Positions 1 through 9,733 of a stretch of 43,526 nucleotides of DNA are shown one piece after another. Source of the stretch: Bacillota bacterium (GTDB lineage Bacteria > Bacillota > TC1); assembly GCA_024635955.1 (NCBI GenBank), contig JAGXHX010000063.1, forward strand, positions 1-43,526. Reading direction: 5' to 3'. Numbering within the stretch: the stretch's first letter is position 1; each line of letters starts with the position of its first letter. The notes below the pieces were generated by a model, which saw only the letters and a program-made list of their open reading frames with translations, searched no databases and was not told the DNA's origin. Position numbers and translations under genes: made by a program.

Positions 1-2
1 GC

Positions 3-581
3 ATTGAGCTCAATGCAAAGTCATTAGCTCTCTATGCAAGTATGTGCCAGGAATCCGGACTAGTCCCAGTCGTTGAGCCTGAAGTTCTAATGGAAGGTGA
101 ACATACGCTTGAGGAGTGCAGTAAGGTTACGGAAGAAGTTTTAAAAGAAGTTTTTAAGCAACTCCAAATACAAAATATTAATCTAGAGGGTATAATTTTG
201 AAGCCTAACATGGTGCTTCCGGGTTTGGACTGTCCCTTTCAGGTAACAGTGGATGAGGTAGCAGACGCTACAATTAATTGCTTTCTGAAAGTCATACCTA
301 ATAACGTACCGGGGATTGCTTTCCTATCTGGAGGACAGTCCTCTGAACTTGCCTCAGCTCGCTTGAATGCCATGAATGTCAGATTCAAATCTAGACTGCC
401 ATGGGGATTGTCCTTTTCATTCGCCCGTGCTATTCAGCAACCTGCTTTGAAGATTTGGCAGGGTGAAGAAGAAAATGTTTTGGCGGCGCAACAAGCGCTG
501 CTTCATAGAGCTAAGTGTAACTCTGCTGCTCGCCGTGGTGAATACAATGATGTACTGGAAAAAGAAATAAATGAAAACTAA
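3..581 (+). CDS. class I fructose-bisphosphate aldolase, 5' end outside window
   Basis: Frame stays open upstream of the listed ATG to the window edge (IELNAKSLALYASMCQESGLVPVVEPEVL); motifs VPVVEPEVLMEGEHT, LKPNMV, FLSGGQSSELASARLNAMN and WGLSFSFARAIQQPAL are typical of class I FBP aldolase. Confidence 0.93.
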   Translation: MELNAKSLALYASMCQESGLVPVVEPEVLMEGEHTLEECSKVTEEVLKEVFKQLQIQNINLEGIILKPNMVLPGLDCPFQVTVDEVADATINCFLKVIPNNVPGIAFLSGGQSSELASARLNAMNVRFKSRLPWGLSFSFARAIQQPALKIWQGEEENVLAAQQALLHRAKCNSAARRGEYNDVLEKEINEN

Positions 582-626
582 TATCAGACTACTTATCTAT
601 TTAGTCGAATAGCTATAAGTTGAGAA

Positions 627-1667
627 ATGAGCGTGGTGATAATGACTCTTATTAAAAATCAAATACCTCTTTATCCCCTTAAATTTAAACCAATTTATGA
701 ATATAAGATTTGGGGTGGTCGGAATTTATCCCAACTACTCTCCGAACCTTTGCCAGACGACGGCCAGATTGGAGAGGCCTGGTTACTCAGTGATCGGGAT
801 GTTCATCCCAGTCGTGTCGCCGAAGGACCCCTTAAAGGATTGACTATTGCTCAATTAATGGAGCAGTACCAAGACCATATGATGGGAGTATTAGCTCGTA
901 ATTATGAGAAATTCCCACTCCTTTTGAAGTTCCTCGACGTCCATAAGATGCTTTCGGTGCAGGTCCATCCATTAGACAGACAGACAGATAATATTCCTGA
1001 AGGAGGACACGGAAAAACTGAAGCATGGATTGTTTTGGATGCTGGTCCTGAAAGCCGCATATATGCTGGTTTGAAACCAGGAACCACTGAGAAGGATCTT
1101 CGGCAAGCACTTAAAAATGAATCGGTAGCAGACTTTATTGCAAGCTTCAAGCCGAAACCCGGTGAAGGTTTCTTTATACCCGGAGGGACTGTACACTCCC
1201 TTGGCAAAGACGTTTTGGTATTCGAAATTCAGCAAAACAGTGATATCACATATCGTCTGTATGATTGGAACCATATTGACTTAAAAACGAGAAAACATCG
1301 AGCACTGCAGATTGAAGAGGCAATTTCGAGTATTGATTTCGATCAAGAAGCAGAAGGGCCGGTAGTTGGAAAGACAGAGTCCACAGTGCCAGTTCTGCGT
1401 GAGAAGATCTTTGACTGCAAGTATTTTAAATTGTGGCGAATACAAGGAGAATTACCATATATAGTCGTTAATGATGGAAAACCTCGTATTTTAGTGTGTG
1501 TTGCAGGCAGAGGTCAATTAGAATATAAGGGTGTTAATTATGCTCTTGAAAAAGGTGAAATAATGCTTTTGCCAGCGATAGTCGGAGCCTGTACTTTTAC
1601 ACCAAGTAGTGCTGTTAATCTATTTGAAATTGCATTACCAGAATCAGACTCGGAGGTGAACAAATAA
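627..1667 (+). CDS. manA: mannose-6-phosphate isomerase, class I
   Basis: WGGRNL, GEAWLLSD, LLKFLDVHKMLSVQVHP, GKTEAW and FFIPGGTVHSLG cupin metal-site motifs; may start at the internal ATG (MTLIKN). Confidence 0.93.
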   Translation: MSVVIMTLIKNQIPLYPLKFKPIYEYKIWGGRNLSQLLSEPLPDDGQIGEAWLLSDRDVHPSRVAEGPLKGLTIAQLMEQYQDHMMGVLARNYEKFPLLLKFLDVHKMLSVQVHPLDRQTDNIPEGGHGKTEAWIVLDAGPESRIYAGLKPGTTEKDLRQALKNESVADFIASFKPKPGEGFFIPGGTVHSLGKDVLVFEIQQNSDITYRLYDWNHIDLKTRKHRALQIEEAISSIDFDQEAEGPVVGKTESTVPVLREKIFDCKYFKLWRIQGELPYIVVNDGKPRILVCVAGRGQLEYKGVNYALEKGEIMLLPAIVGACTFTPSSAVNLFEIALPESDSEVNK

Positions 1668-2422
1668 TGAAAAAACTCATAGTTTTTGATCTAGACGGGA
1701 CGATGGCTTTAAGTAAATCTTCTCTTGATAACGAAATGTCAGTATTGTTATATGATCTTCTCAGGATAGTCAAAGTGGCTGTAATTTCGGGCGGTGACTG
1801 GCCGCAATTTAAAAAGCAACTACTCTCAAATCTACCCAAGGATAAAGTCCTTGAAAATCTATACCTTCTTCCTACCTGTGGAACAAAATTTTTCCAATAT
1901 ACAGAAGAATGGAAAAAGCTCTATTCAGAAGATTTCACTGTTGAAGAAACCGAAAAAATCATAATTTCTCTTAAAAGAGCGCTTGATGTAACTGGCTTTA
2001 AACCTGAAAAGATCTGGGGAGAAGTTATTGAAGATCGTGGTAGTCAGATAACCTTTTCCGCATTAGGTCAACAGGCTCCCTTGGAAGCAAAAGAAAAATG
2101 GGACCCGGATTTCACAAAACGGAAAAAAATCAAAGGAATTCTAGATACTTATATTCCAGGTTTTTCCGTCCGAATGGGTGGTACAACATCTATTGATATC
2201 ACCAAGTTGGGCATTGACAAAGCTTATGGAATTAGAAAGCTGAAGGACATTCTTGGCATTCCAATAAAAGATATGATTTTTATCGGCGATGCCCTTTTCC
2301 CAGGAGGGAACGACTATCCAGTAAAAGAAACAGGTGTTGTTTCTATTCCAGTTATGGGTCCTAATGAAACCAAACTAATTATTCAGACAATTATCGCCTG
2401 TTTAAATAACGATTTGTCATAG
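1667..2422 (+). CDS. HAD-superfamily (IIB) phosphomannomutase-like protein, eukaryotic PMM type
   Basis: FDLDGTMA HAD motif I, ISGGD, and IFIGDALFPGGNDYPVKETG resembling the GGNDxEI motif of eukaryotic PMM1/PMM2; start overlaps the manA stop. Confidence 0.8.
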   Translation: MKKLIVFDLDGTMALSKSSLDNEMSVLLYDLLRIVKVAVISGGDWPQFKKQLLSNLPKDKVLENLYLLPTCGTKFFQYTEEWKKLYSEDFTVEETEKIIISLKRALDVTGFKPEKIWGEVIEDRGSQITFSALGQQAPLEAKEKWDPDFTKRKKIKGILDTYIPGFSVRMGGTTSIDITKLGIDKAYGIRKLKDILGIPIKDMIFIGDALFPGGNDYPVKETGVVSIPVMGPNETKLIIQTIIACLNNDLS

Positions 2423-2471
2423 TTAACTAATTTGTGAATACACTTTTCACAGCTAAAGAAAGGAGCTAATT

Positions 2472-3581
2472 ATGAGTGAATTTATATTAAATCGTCTAGG
2501 AATTATTATGAAATCAGAACCGGGAAATCCTCAGGAAGTCGAAGGTGTTCTTAATCCTGCGGCTATTCGTGGACCTGATGGTGAATTGTATCTTTTTCCA
2601 AGAATAGTTGGTAAGGGAAATTATTCCCGAATCGGTATAGCCAAGGTTCTGTTTAATAAGTCTGGTGACCCATACGCTGTTAAGCGTTTGGGTATCGCCT
2701 TAGAACCGGAAGCCGATTATGAACTGCGACCCGATGGCGGTGGATGTGAGGACCCTCGTATTACATTTATGGAAAAACTTAAGTGCTATATAATGACTTA
2801 TACTGCATTTTCTTCCCAAGGCCCTCGAATTGCCATAGCTATCTCAGATGATTTATTCCACTGGAAGCGACTTGGTCTTGCAACCTTTGATCCTTATCAA
2901 GGTATCGATTTTGTCCATGTGGATGATAAAGATGCCAGTATTTTTCCCATCCCAATCCCTAACCATAATGGTAAAATGCAATTGGGTCTAATCCATCGCC
3001 CACTATTTCCAGGTACTCGTCCTGATGAAACTTCTCATGATGCCAAACCCAGAAAGGTTGATATTACTCATGAGAGCATCTGGATTTCATACTGCCCGAT
3101 ACCGACTATTTATGATAACTCTTTTCATATTGGTCTTTTTAACTCACATCACCGGTTGGCAACTCCAGTGATGCCCTGGGAGCGTCTTAAAATAGGTGGT
3201 GGAACCCCACCAATACTGACAAAACACGGTTGGTTGATCATTTATCACGGAGTAGGAGAAATAACAGAGTCAAATGACAACGAAAAAAAACGTTTACGTT
3301 ACTCAGCCGGGGCAATGATACTCTCTAAGGAGCACCCACAAATGATTCGCTATCGTTCTTCGGATCCGATTCTTATTCCAACGTTGTCAGAGGAACGTAA
3401 AGGGACAATTGAAAACGTAGTTTTCCCCACAGGTATCGACCAACGTCTCGATATTGATCAGCCAGACCGTTTCGATGTATATTATGGAATGGCTGATAAC
3501 CTAATTGGCGTAGCACGACTAGACTTACCGGATTTTTTACCGGAGAAAAGAGAAGCAGACCCTCCAAAAGCAAAGGTTTAA
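2472..3581 (+). CDS. glycoside hydrolase family 130 (beta-mannoside phosphorylase-like)
   Basis: NPAAIRGPDGELYLFPRIV, GGGCEDPRIT, IDFVHVDDKDASIFP, IGGGTPPILTKHGWLIIYHGV; SD aaaggag upstream of ATG. Confidence 0.88.
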   Translation: MSEFILNRLGIIMKSEPGNPQEVEGVLNPAAIRGPDGELYLFPRIVGKGNYSRIGIAKVLFNKSGDPYAVKRLGIALEPEADYELRPDGGGCEDPRITFMEKLKCYIMTYTAFSSQGPRIAIAISDDLFHWKRLGLATFDPYQGIDFVHVDDKDASIFPIPIPNHNGKMQLGLIHRPLFPGTRPDETSHDAKPRKVDITHESIWISYCPIPTIYDNSFHIGLFNSHHRLATPVMPWERLKIGGGTPPILTKHGWLIIYHGVGEITESNDNEKKRLRYSAGAMILSKEHPQMIRYRSSDPILIPTLSEERKGTIENVVFPTGIDQRLDIDQPDRFDVYYGMADNLIGVARLDLPDFLPEKREADPPKAKV

Positions 3582-3677
3582 TTGCATGGGTGTAACTCAT
3601 AATTATAAGAACTCAATGTATTTCAGGGTATGCTTGCAGTTGCAAGGATGATAGGGTGAAAATATACTGGAAAATCA

Positions 3678-3917
3678 GTGCATTATCAATCTAAAACAGC
3701 AATAATTTATTTTTATACCAAAATGTTTGATATGGTATTCTTCTTTAAAAACACCGTAAATCTTATGAACGCAGTTTACGGCTTGTTTATGACACCACTT
3801 GGATGGGGTTGGGCACTATTCGTCTGGGGCTATGCACTAGTCTGGTTCCTTATTAATAATCAGCTAAAAGTGTTGGCATATAAAATTTTTGATTTTAAAA
3901 AATTAAAAATAAATTAA
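3678..3917 (+). pseudogene. C-terminal remnant of a P-type H+-ATPase
   Basis: VYGLFMTPLGWGWALFVWGYALVWFLINNQLKVLAYKIFD resembles the extreme C-terminus of bacterial/archaeal plasma-membrane-type H+-ATPases; no rest of the gene is present. Confidence 0.6.
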
Positions 3918-3919
3918 AA

Positions 3920-3965
3920 ATAAGATACGGTAATCGATTTAAATCTATCGATTACCGTATCTTAT
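3920..3965 (-). terminator. Intrinsic terminator of tRNA-Leu (19-bp perfect stem, 8-nt loop)
   Basis: ataagatacggtaatcgat / atcgattaccgtatcttat; on the minus strand it is followed by a T-rich tract. Confidence 0.75.
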
Positions 3966-3966
3966 A

Positions 3967-4050
3967 TGGTGCGAGGAATGGGACTTGAACCCACACGATG
4001 TTACTCACACGCCCCTCAAGCGTGCGCGTCTGCCATTCCGCCACCCTCGC
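3967..4050 (-). tRNA. tRNA-Leu (anticodon GAG), CCA encoded
   Basis: Reverse complement GCGAGGGTGGCGGAATGGCAGACGCGCACGCTTGAGGGGCGTGTGAGTAACATCGTGTGGGTTCAAGTCCCATTCCTCGCACCA; acceptor stem GCGAGGG/TTCCTCGC region, class II variable arm, GGTTCAAGTCC T arm, anticodon loop CTTGAGG. Confidence 0.95.
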
Positions 4051-4154
4051 ATCGTTAATAATTATACCATAAACAAACCCTATTCTGTAACACTATTTTA
4101 TCAACACCATATTTGATATAATTAAACAGGAATAACAAGCATAAAGGAGGCCCA

Positions 4155-5363
4155 ATGAATATCAAAGGAAACGCTATCATCGCCCAGGGAGGCGGACCTA
4201 CTGCAGTAATTAACCAATCACTAGCAGGAGCAGTTATAGAAATGAAAAAACATAAGGAAATAACTGCAATATATGGCGCACTACACGGAGTAAGAGGCAT
4301 AATTGAAGAAAACTTTCTCAACCTGACTAACGCTTCAGAACAAAACCTCGAAGAGGTAGCCCTCACACCATGTGCGGCACTACTGTCAACCAGAGATAAA
4401 CCAGACCAAAAATATTGCGAAAAAATATTCCAAGTCTTTAAAAAATACAACATTAGATATTTTTTCTATATTGGAGGAAATGACTCTTCTGATACAGTAA
4501 AACTAGTAAACGAATACGCAGAAAAGGAAAACTACGAATTCAAAGCTTTCCATATACCAAAAACAATAGACAACGATCTAGTTATAAACGATCATACCCC
4601 AGGCTTTGGTTCAGCAGCAAGATTCGTTGCTCAAGCCTTTATGGGAGTAAACCTGGAAACAAAAGCCCTAAACGGGATTTACATAGGCATTGTCATGGGC
4701 AGACACGCAGGCTTTCTAACAGCAGCATCAGCTTTAGGGCGAAGAAATGAAGAAGACGGACCACACCTGATTTATCTACCAGAAAGGTCCTTTAACATAG
4801 ATCAATTCTTAAAAGATGTGGCGACAGTTTACAACAGATTAGGACGTTGTGTTATTGCCGTTTCAGAAGGAATAATAGATGAAGAAGGCATACCAATTGC
4901 AGCAAAACTAAAAACCAACGTGAGCAGAGACTCACATGGCAACATAGAACTTGCCGGTGGAGAACTTGGAGACATGCTAAGCAAAACAATAAAAGAAAAA
5001 CTAAAGGTCTCAAGAGTCAGAGCTGACACTTTCGGTTATCTGCAAAGAAGCTTCCCCGGAAGTATTTCAGATACTGATCAAAAAGAAGCCAGACTAGTAG
5101 GAATGGCAGCAGTACAATTTGCCATGATGGAAGAATACCAAAGTGGGTCAGTAATACTTGATAGAATAGGGGAATACGAAATCCAATATACACTAACCCA
5201 ATTAGAAAATATTGCTGCCAAAACTAAACATATGGCTGATGAATTCATCAATGAACAAGGGAACAACATAACCCCTGCCTTCATCAAATATGCTGAACCA
5301 CTAATAGGAACAGATTTTAAAAAGGCAGTTTCCTTAGATGCACCCTTAGTAAAAAAGATATAG
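4155..5363 (+). CDS. 6-phosphofructokinase, diphosphate-dependent type
   Basis: QGGGPTAVINQSL, IGGNDSSDT (Asp where ATP enzymes have GGDGS) and PKTIDND (Lys where ATP enzymes have PGTIDND) support PPi specificity. Confidence 0.92.
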   Translation: MNIKGNAIIAQGGGPTAVINQSLAGAVIEMKKHKEITAIYGALHGVRGIIEENFLNLTNASEQNLEEVALTPCAALLSTRDKPDQKYCEKIFQVFKKYNIRYFFYIGGNDSSDTVKLVNEYAEKENYEFKAFHIPKTIDNDLVINDHTPGFGSAARFVAQAFMGVNLETKALNGIYIGIVMGRHAGFLTAASALGRRNEEDGPHLIYLPERSFNIDQFLKDVATVYNRLGRCVIAVSEGIIDEEGIPIAAKLKTNVSRDSHGNIELAGGELGDMLSKTIKEKLKVSRVRADTFGYLQRSFPGSISDTDQKEARLVGMAAVQFAMMEEYQSGSVILDRIGEYEIQYTLTQLENIAAKTKHMADEFINEQGNNITPAFIKYAEPLIGTDFKKAVSLDAPLVKKI

Positions 5364-5371
5364 AATATGAA

Positions 5372-5406
5372 AAAACAGGAGCTGGTTGATTACCAGCTCC
5401 TGTTTT
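5372..5406. terminator. Bidirectional intrinsic terminator between pfk and ABC exporter
   Basis: aaaacaggagctggt-tgatt-accagctcctgtttt, 15-bp perfect stem with A/T flanks. Confidence 0.9.
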
Positions 5407-5425
5407 GTTATTCAAATAAACCTGT

Positions 5426-7145
5426 CTATTCAGTAAACGCATCATACAAGCCTGTATATGTGCCACCCAGAGCCATCAACTCTTCATGGGTACCACTTTC
5501 CGCAATACCATCATCAGTTAAGACCAGGATGCGTCCTGCGCCTCTGACAGTTGACAACCTATGAGCGATTATAAAAGTAGTCCTATTCTTACATAATATC
5601 TCCATCGACTTTTGAACAATCTTCTCACTCTTAGTATCAAGAGCTGAAGTAGCCTCATCAAAAATCAAGATTGGCGGGTTTTTAAGGAAAATTCTGGCAA
5701 TAGCAATCCTTTGCTTCTGTCCACCAGATAACTTAATACCCCTTTCACCAACATAAGTATAATACCCCTCTTCTAATGTCATTATAAAATCATCAATAAA
5801 AGCTAATTTAGCCGCTGCAATAACATCATTCATAGAATAATCTGAAATCCTGCCATAAGCAATATTTTCTGCAATAGTTCCAGAAAACAAAAATACATCC
5901 TGAGCAACTATGCCAACATTCTCACGCAAGGACAACATCGTCACATCATCAATAGGAATATCATCAATATATATCTGCCCAGAATCAACTTCGTAAAACC
6001 TAGGAATCAAATTGCACAAAGTCGTCTTACCAACTCCTGAAGGTCCAACAATAGCTACCGTATCCCCTGGAAAAACATGAAGGTTCAAATTTTTAAGAAC
6101 AAAATTACCCTCCTCGCTGTATCGAAAAGAAACATTCTCAAAAAGAACATCACCTTTAACATCCTTAAGCACCACAGCATCTTTCTTATCAACAATGTCA
6201 GGAGACAACTTAATCAACTCATAAAAACGATTATAACCAGCCATTCCCCTTTGATATAACTCAGCAAATGAAGCCACCTTTTTAATAGGTTGAACCATAA
6301 TCCCCATATACAGAAGATATGCCACCATATCACCAAGATTAATTGAACCTTTAAGCACAAAATAACCACCAGCTACAAGACTAATCATAGTCAACATACT
6401 GGCAAACCATAAAATACCACCACTAAAAATACCCATCAATTTAAAAGCATGAGTCCTTAAATCCTTAAATTTCCTATTGCCAATATCAAATTTATCTTGT
6501 TCATATCCTTCATTAGCAAATGACTGGACAACTCTAATACCTAGTAAACTTTCTTCAACATTGGTATTAACCTCACCAATAACCTTACGAATATCTCTGA
6601 AATTAGTACGCATAGCCAGATTGAGCTTAATAGTAAAGAAAATCATAAAAGGAATTAAAATAAAAGTTATTAAAGTCAAAGGTACATTAATTGATAGTAA
6701 AATAAAAAATGAACCTATCAGCATAATAACAGAAATAAACACATCCTCCGGTCCATGATGGGCCAACTCAGTAATCTCGTTCAAATCATTAACAATTCTA
6801 GACATCAAATGACCAATTTTAGTTTCATCAAAAAAACTAAATGAAAATTTCTGAATATGAGCAAATAATTCTTTTCTCAAATCATACTCAATCCTTACCC
6901 CAAGAACATGACCATAAAAAGTCACAATATAATCCAAGATAAAACGAAAAATATACAAACCTACAAAAACACCGGCAAAAATCCACAAGAATGAATAATT
7001 GCCTGAAGGTAAAAATATCATTGATAAAATACCTACTGGCCCATGGGAATAACAAATCAAAAAAAGCCACACCTAAAGCAGCAAACATATCAAGAATAAA
7101 CAACTTTCTATGAGGTTTGTAATATTTTATAAAATCTCTAATCAT
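5426..7145 (-). pseudogene. ABC transporter permease/ATP-binding protein, interrupted by a +1 frameshift
   Basis: N-terminal part MIRDFIKYYKPHRKLF...RYFINDI (7145) and the rest LPSGNYSFLWIFAG... (ORF 5426..7072) are in different frames; GPSGVGKTT Walker A, LSGGQKQRIAIAR, IFDEATSALD. Confidence 0.88.
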
Positions 7146-7599
7146 CTAATAGCCCTTCCTCTATGTCAAGTGATAATAACAAAGCATCCTCAGATGGTTT
7201 TTGATAATATCCCTTTCTGCTCCCAACCAACTTAAAACCGTAACTGTAATATAATGCTTTAGCTGCCTCATTAGAATTTCTTACATCTAAATTAACTATC
7301 TTTCCACCACCAACTACAACCAATTTTATCAAAGCTTCCAAGATACTCTTTCCAATTCCCTGACCTCTTTTTTCGCCAAGTACTGCAATATTGGTAATCT
7401 CCACCTGATCCATAATAAGATAAAAACCACCATAACCAACAATCCTACCAGTTTCCTCTTCTGCTACAACATAGGATGACAAAGGAGATTCAACTTCCAA
7501 AAAAAAACTCTCCCTGCTCCAAGGTATAGAAAAACTATCTTTATCAACCTTCATGACAGCTTCAATATCTTCTAGAAACATCTTTCTAACATTTATCAT
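7138..7599 (-). CDS. rimI: ribosomal protein S18-alanine N-acetyltransferase
   Basis: GNAT fold, ITNIAVLGEKRGQGIGKSILEALI, LDVRNSNEAAKALYYSYGF; adjacent to tsaB/tsaE. Confidence 0.92.
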   Translation of the reverse strand: MINVRKMFLEDIEAVMKVDKDSFSIPWSRESFFLEVESPLSSYVVAEEETGRIVGYGGFYLIMDQVEITNIAVLGEKRGQGIGKSILEALIKLVVVGGGKIVNLDVRNSNEAAKALYYSYGFKLVGSRKGYYQKPSEDALLLSLDIEEGLLDD

Positions 7600-8281
7600 T
7601 TAACTTCAACTTCTTTTCTAAATTTATATCCACTTCTGGTCTTCTTAAGTATAGAGGTTCAACTAATAAAGGACTAATTCCTTCATTATTTGCCATTCCA
7701 ACTATACCAAGACTTGCAATAGCATCTCCACTAAGTCTATGAAAACTACTATCAATACCCATAACCTCAAGGCCACACTCTTTTATTTTATCTTCGAAAG
7801 ACAAGCAACCATCACCAATAAATAAATACTTGCCGTCCCTCTTAAGATTAGCTAAAAACTCATCAATATCCACGACCATATATTCACCAGCATATGAAAC
7901 ATAAGCCTCATTATGTCTACCATAAATCACCGGAATAACTTCAACGTCATCAGTCTCATTAAGTCTTTGGCCCACAGCAAATAAAGCATCAAGTCCAGAA
8001 ACTCTGACAACAGGTAAATCTTTACCATAAGCCAAAGAAGAAGCTAAAGCTATACCAATTCTTAAACCAGTAAAAGATCCAGGTCCAACATCTACAGCAA
8101 TAGCATCAATATCTTTTAATTCATAATTGGCCAACTTTAATAAATCATCTACCATAGGAGCAAGTGCTATTGAATGATTTCTCTTAACATTGATAGTAAT
8201 TTCACCAATAACCTTATTTTCATCCCTAATTGCCACGCTACCAATATCGGCACAACTTTCAATCCCTAGTACTATCATCAT
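7586..8281 (-). CDS. tsaB: tRNA threonylcarbamoyladenosine biosynthesis protein TsaB
   Basis: LGIESCADIGSVAI, AVDVGPGSFTGLRIGIALASSLAYG; start may be the second Met. Confidence 0.94.
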   Translation of the reverse strand: MMIVLGIESCADIGSVAIRDENKVIGEITINVKRNHSIALAPMVDDLLKLANYELKDIDAIAVDVGPGSFTGLRIGIALASSLAYGKDLPVVRVSGLDALFAVGQRLNETDDVEVIPVIYGRHNEAYVSYAGEYMVVDIDEFLANLKRDGKYLFIGDGCLSFEDKIKECGLEVMGIDSSFHRLSGDAIASLGIVGMANNEGISPLLVEPLYLRRPEVDINLEKKLKLNDKC

Positions 8282-8699
8282 CCCATCCCTCTATAATCAT
8301 CTCACGTTTGTTATCACCAAGATATTTTATTTTTATTTCAATCACTTTATTTTCAAAAAATGTAGTTAAAATGTCCCCCCACTCTAGAACGACCACTCCA
8401 TCATCTCTAAAAACTTCAGCCAAACCGGCATCCAAGGCTTCTTCAATATTTTTTATACGATAAGCATCAATATGAAAAAAATTCATAACATTACCTTCAT
8501 AAATATTTAAAATACTAAAGGTAGGACTAGTTATTTCTTCTTCAACACCCAGTCCAATAGCCAAACCTTTAGTAAAATGAGTTTTTCCAGCACCCATTTC
8601 TCCATCAAGTTTTATAATAACCGGTTCAGTCAAACTTTTACCTAATCTTTCACCTAGTTTAATTGTTTCATCAACACTATTTAAAATATATTTGGCCAA
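8259..8699 (-). CDS. tsaE: tRNA threonylcarbamoyladenosine biosynthesis ATPase TsaE
   Basis: LDGEMGAGKTHFTKGLA Walker A, SPTFSILNIYEG, FHIDAYRI, VVVLEWGD. Confidence 0.94.
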   Translation of the reverse strand: MAKYILNSVDETIKLGERLGKSLTEPVIIKLDGEMGAGKTHFTKGLAIGLGVEEEITSPTFSILNIYEGNVMNFFHIDAYRIKNIEEALDAGLAEVFRDDGVVVLEWGDILTTFFENKVIEIKIKYLGDNKREMIIEGWDDDSTRD

Positions 8700-9733
8700 G
8701 TTATTTTAACTCCTTTTTCATATACTTCCAAAATCCTATCCTTATAATCAAAAGGACTATGGCTATGGATTACAATATCTCCGTCTTTTCCCACTTCAAG
8801 GGAACCAACTCTATCCTCAACACCCAACATCCTGGCACTACCCATGGTAATCATATCAAATGCTTTCATTTCTTTAACGCCATTTTTTATAACCTCCAAC
8901 AAAGCTATTTTTAGCATTTCTGGAGGATTGCTAGGATAATCTGTCATAAAAGAAGTTTCAACACCATAACTCAAAAGTTTTGTTGTTAATGCTCTATCTA
9001 AATTAGCCATTTCCAATTTAGGACGACCCACAAAAAAAGGGCCGGTCACAGCCTTTACTTCAGATATCCCAATCTCATCTAACATCACATGTCCCTCTGT
9101 CAAATGTTCCAATATCATATCCAAATTAAATATTTTCTTAAGTTCCAAAGCCAAACTAATATCTTCTCGACAATGACAATGAACTCTTACAGACATATTA
9201 TTAAATTTATTAATATTATCAGTGAAATATTGAATCAAAATCTCTCTTAGTTTTTCTCTTTCAAGATTATGTGCCTTAATCACGTTTTCTCCTAATGCGA
9301 TTTTAAGACATGACTCTTTCACTAACACTTCATTAGAACCAACTATTTTAACAACAGAACCAATTCCACCTACAAGATTTGCACTGCCAGGTAGAATAGC
9401 GGCTGTGGTTACACCTCCAGTTAATGCACTTTCAAATAATGCTATATTACTAAAATTAATATGTTCACTAGCAATTAATTCTGTAGACACTAACTGTCCC
9501 TTAATATTTAAATTATCTACACCAGTTATTTCCTCATAAAGACCTAAATGACTATGAGGTTCAACAAATCCAGGAAGTATTTTCTCCCCATTAGCATATT
9601 TTATGATTTTTACACCAATTGGGACTTTAACATCTACTCCAACTGCTATAATCTTTCCTTTATCAATTAATAAGGTACCCCAAGGGATAATAAAATCACT
9701 TTTTACCCAAATTTCTCCTTCAAATGCCAACAT
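8681..9733 (-). CDS. amidohydrolase family protein
   Basis: LPGFVEPHSHLGLYEE, GGVTTAAILPGSAN, MTDYPSNP, ARMLGVEDRVGSLEVGKDGDIVI. Confidence 0.85.
   Translation of the reverse strand: MLAFEGEIWVKSDFIIPWGTLLIDKGKIIAVGVDVKVPIGVKIIKYANGEKILPGFVEPHSHLGLYEEITGVDNLNIKGQLVSTELIASEHINFSNIALFESALTGGVTTAAILPGSANLVGGIGSVVKIVGSNEVLVKESCLKIALGENVIKAHNLEREKLREILIQYFTDNINKFNNMSVRVHCHCREDISLALELKKIFNLDMILEHLTEGHVMLDEIGISEVKAVTGPFFVGRPKLEMANLDRALTTKLLSYGVETSFMTDYPSNPPEMLKIALLEVIKNGVKEMKAFDMITMGSARMLGVEDRVGSLEVGKDGDIVIHSHSPFDYKDRILEVYEKGVKITWPNIF

Noticed and set aside
844-1274. Minus-strand ORFs opposite manA (88-101 aa)
   Set aside because: Overlap each other and a well-supported CDS; no recognisable motifs.
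5367-5564. 65-aa plus-strand ORF after pfk
   Set aside because: Begins in the terminator and runs antisense through the conserved ABC ATPase C-terminus.
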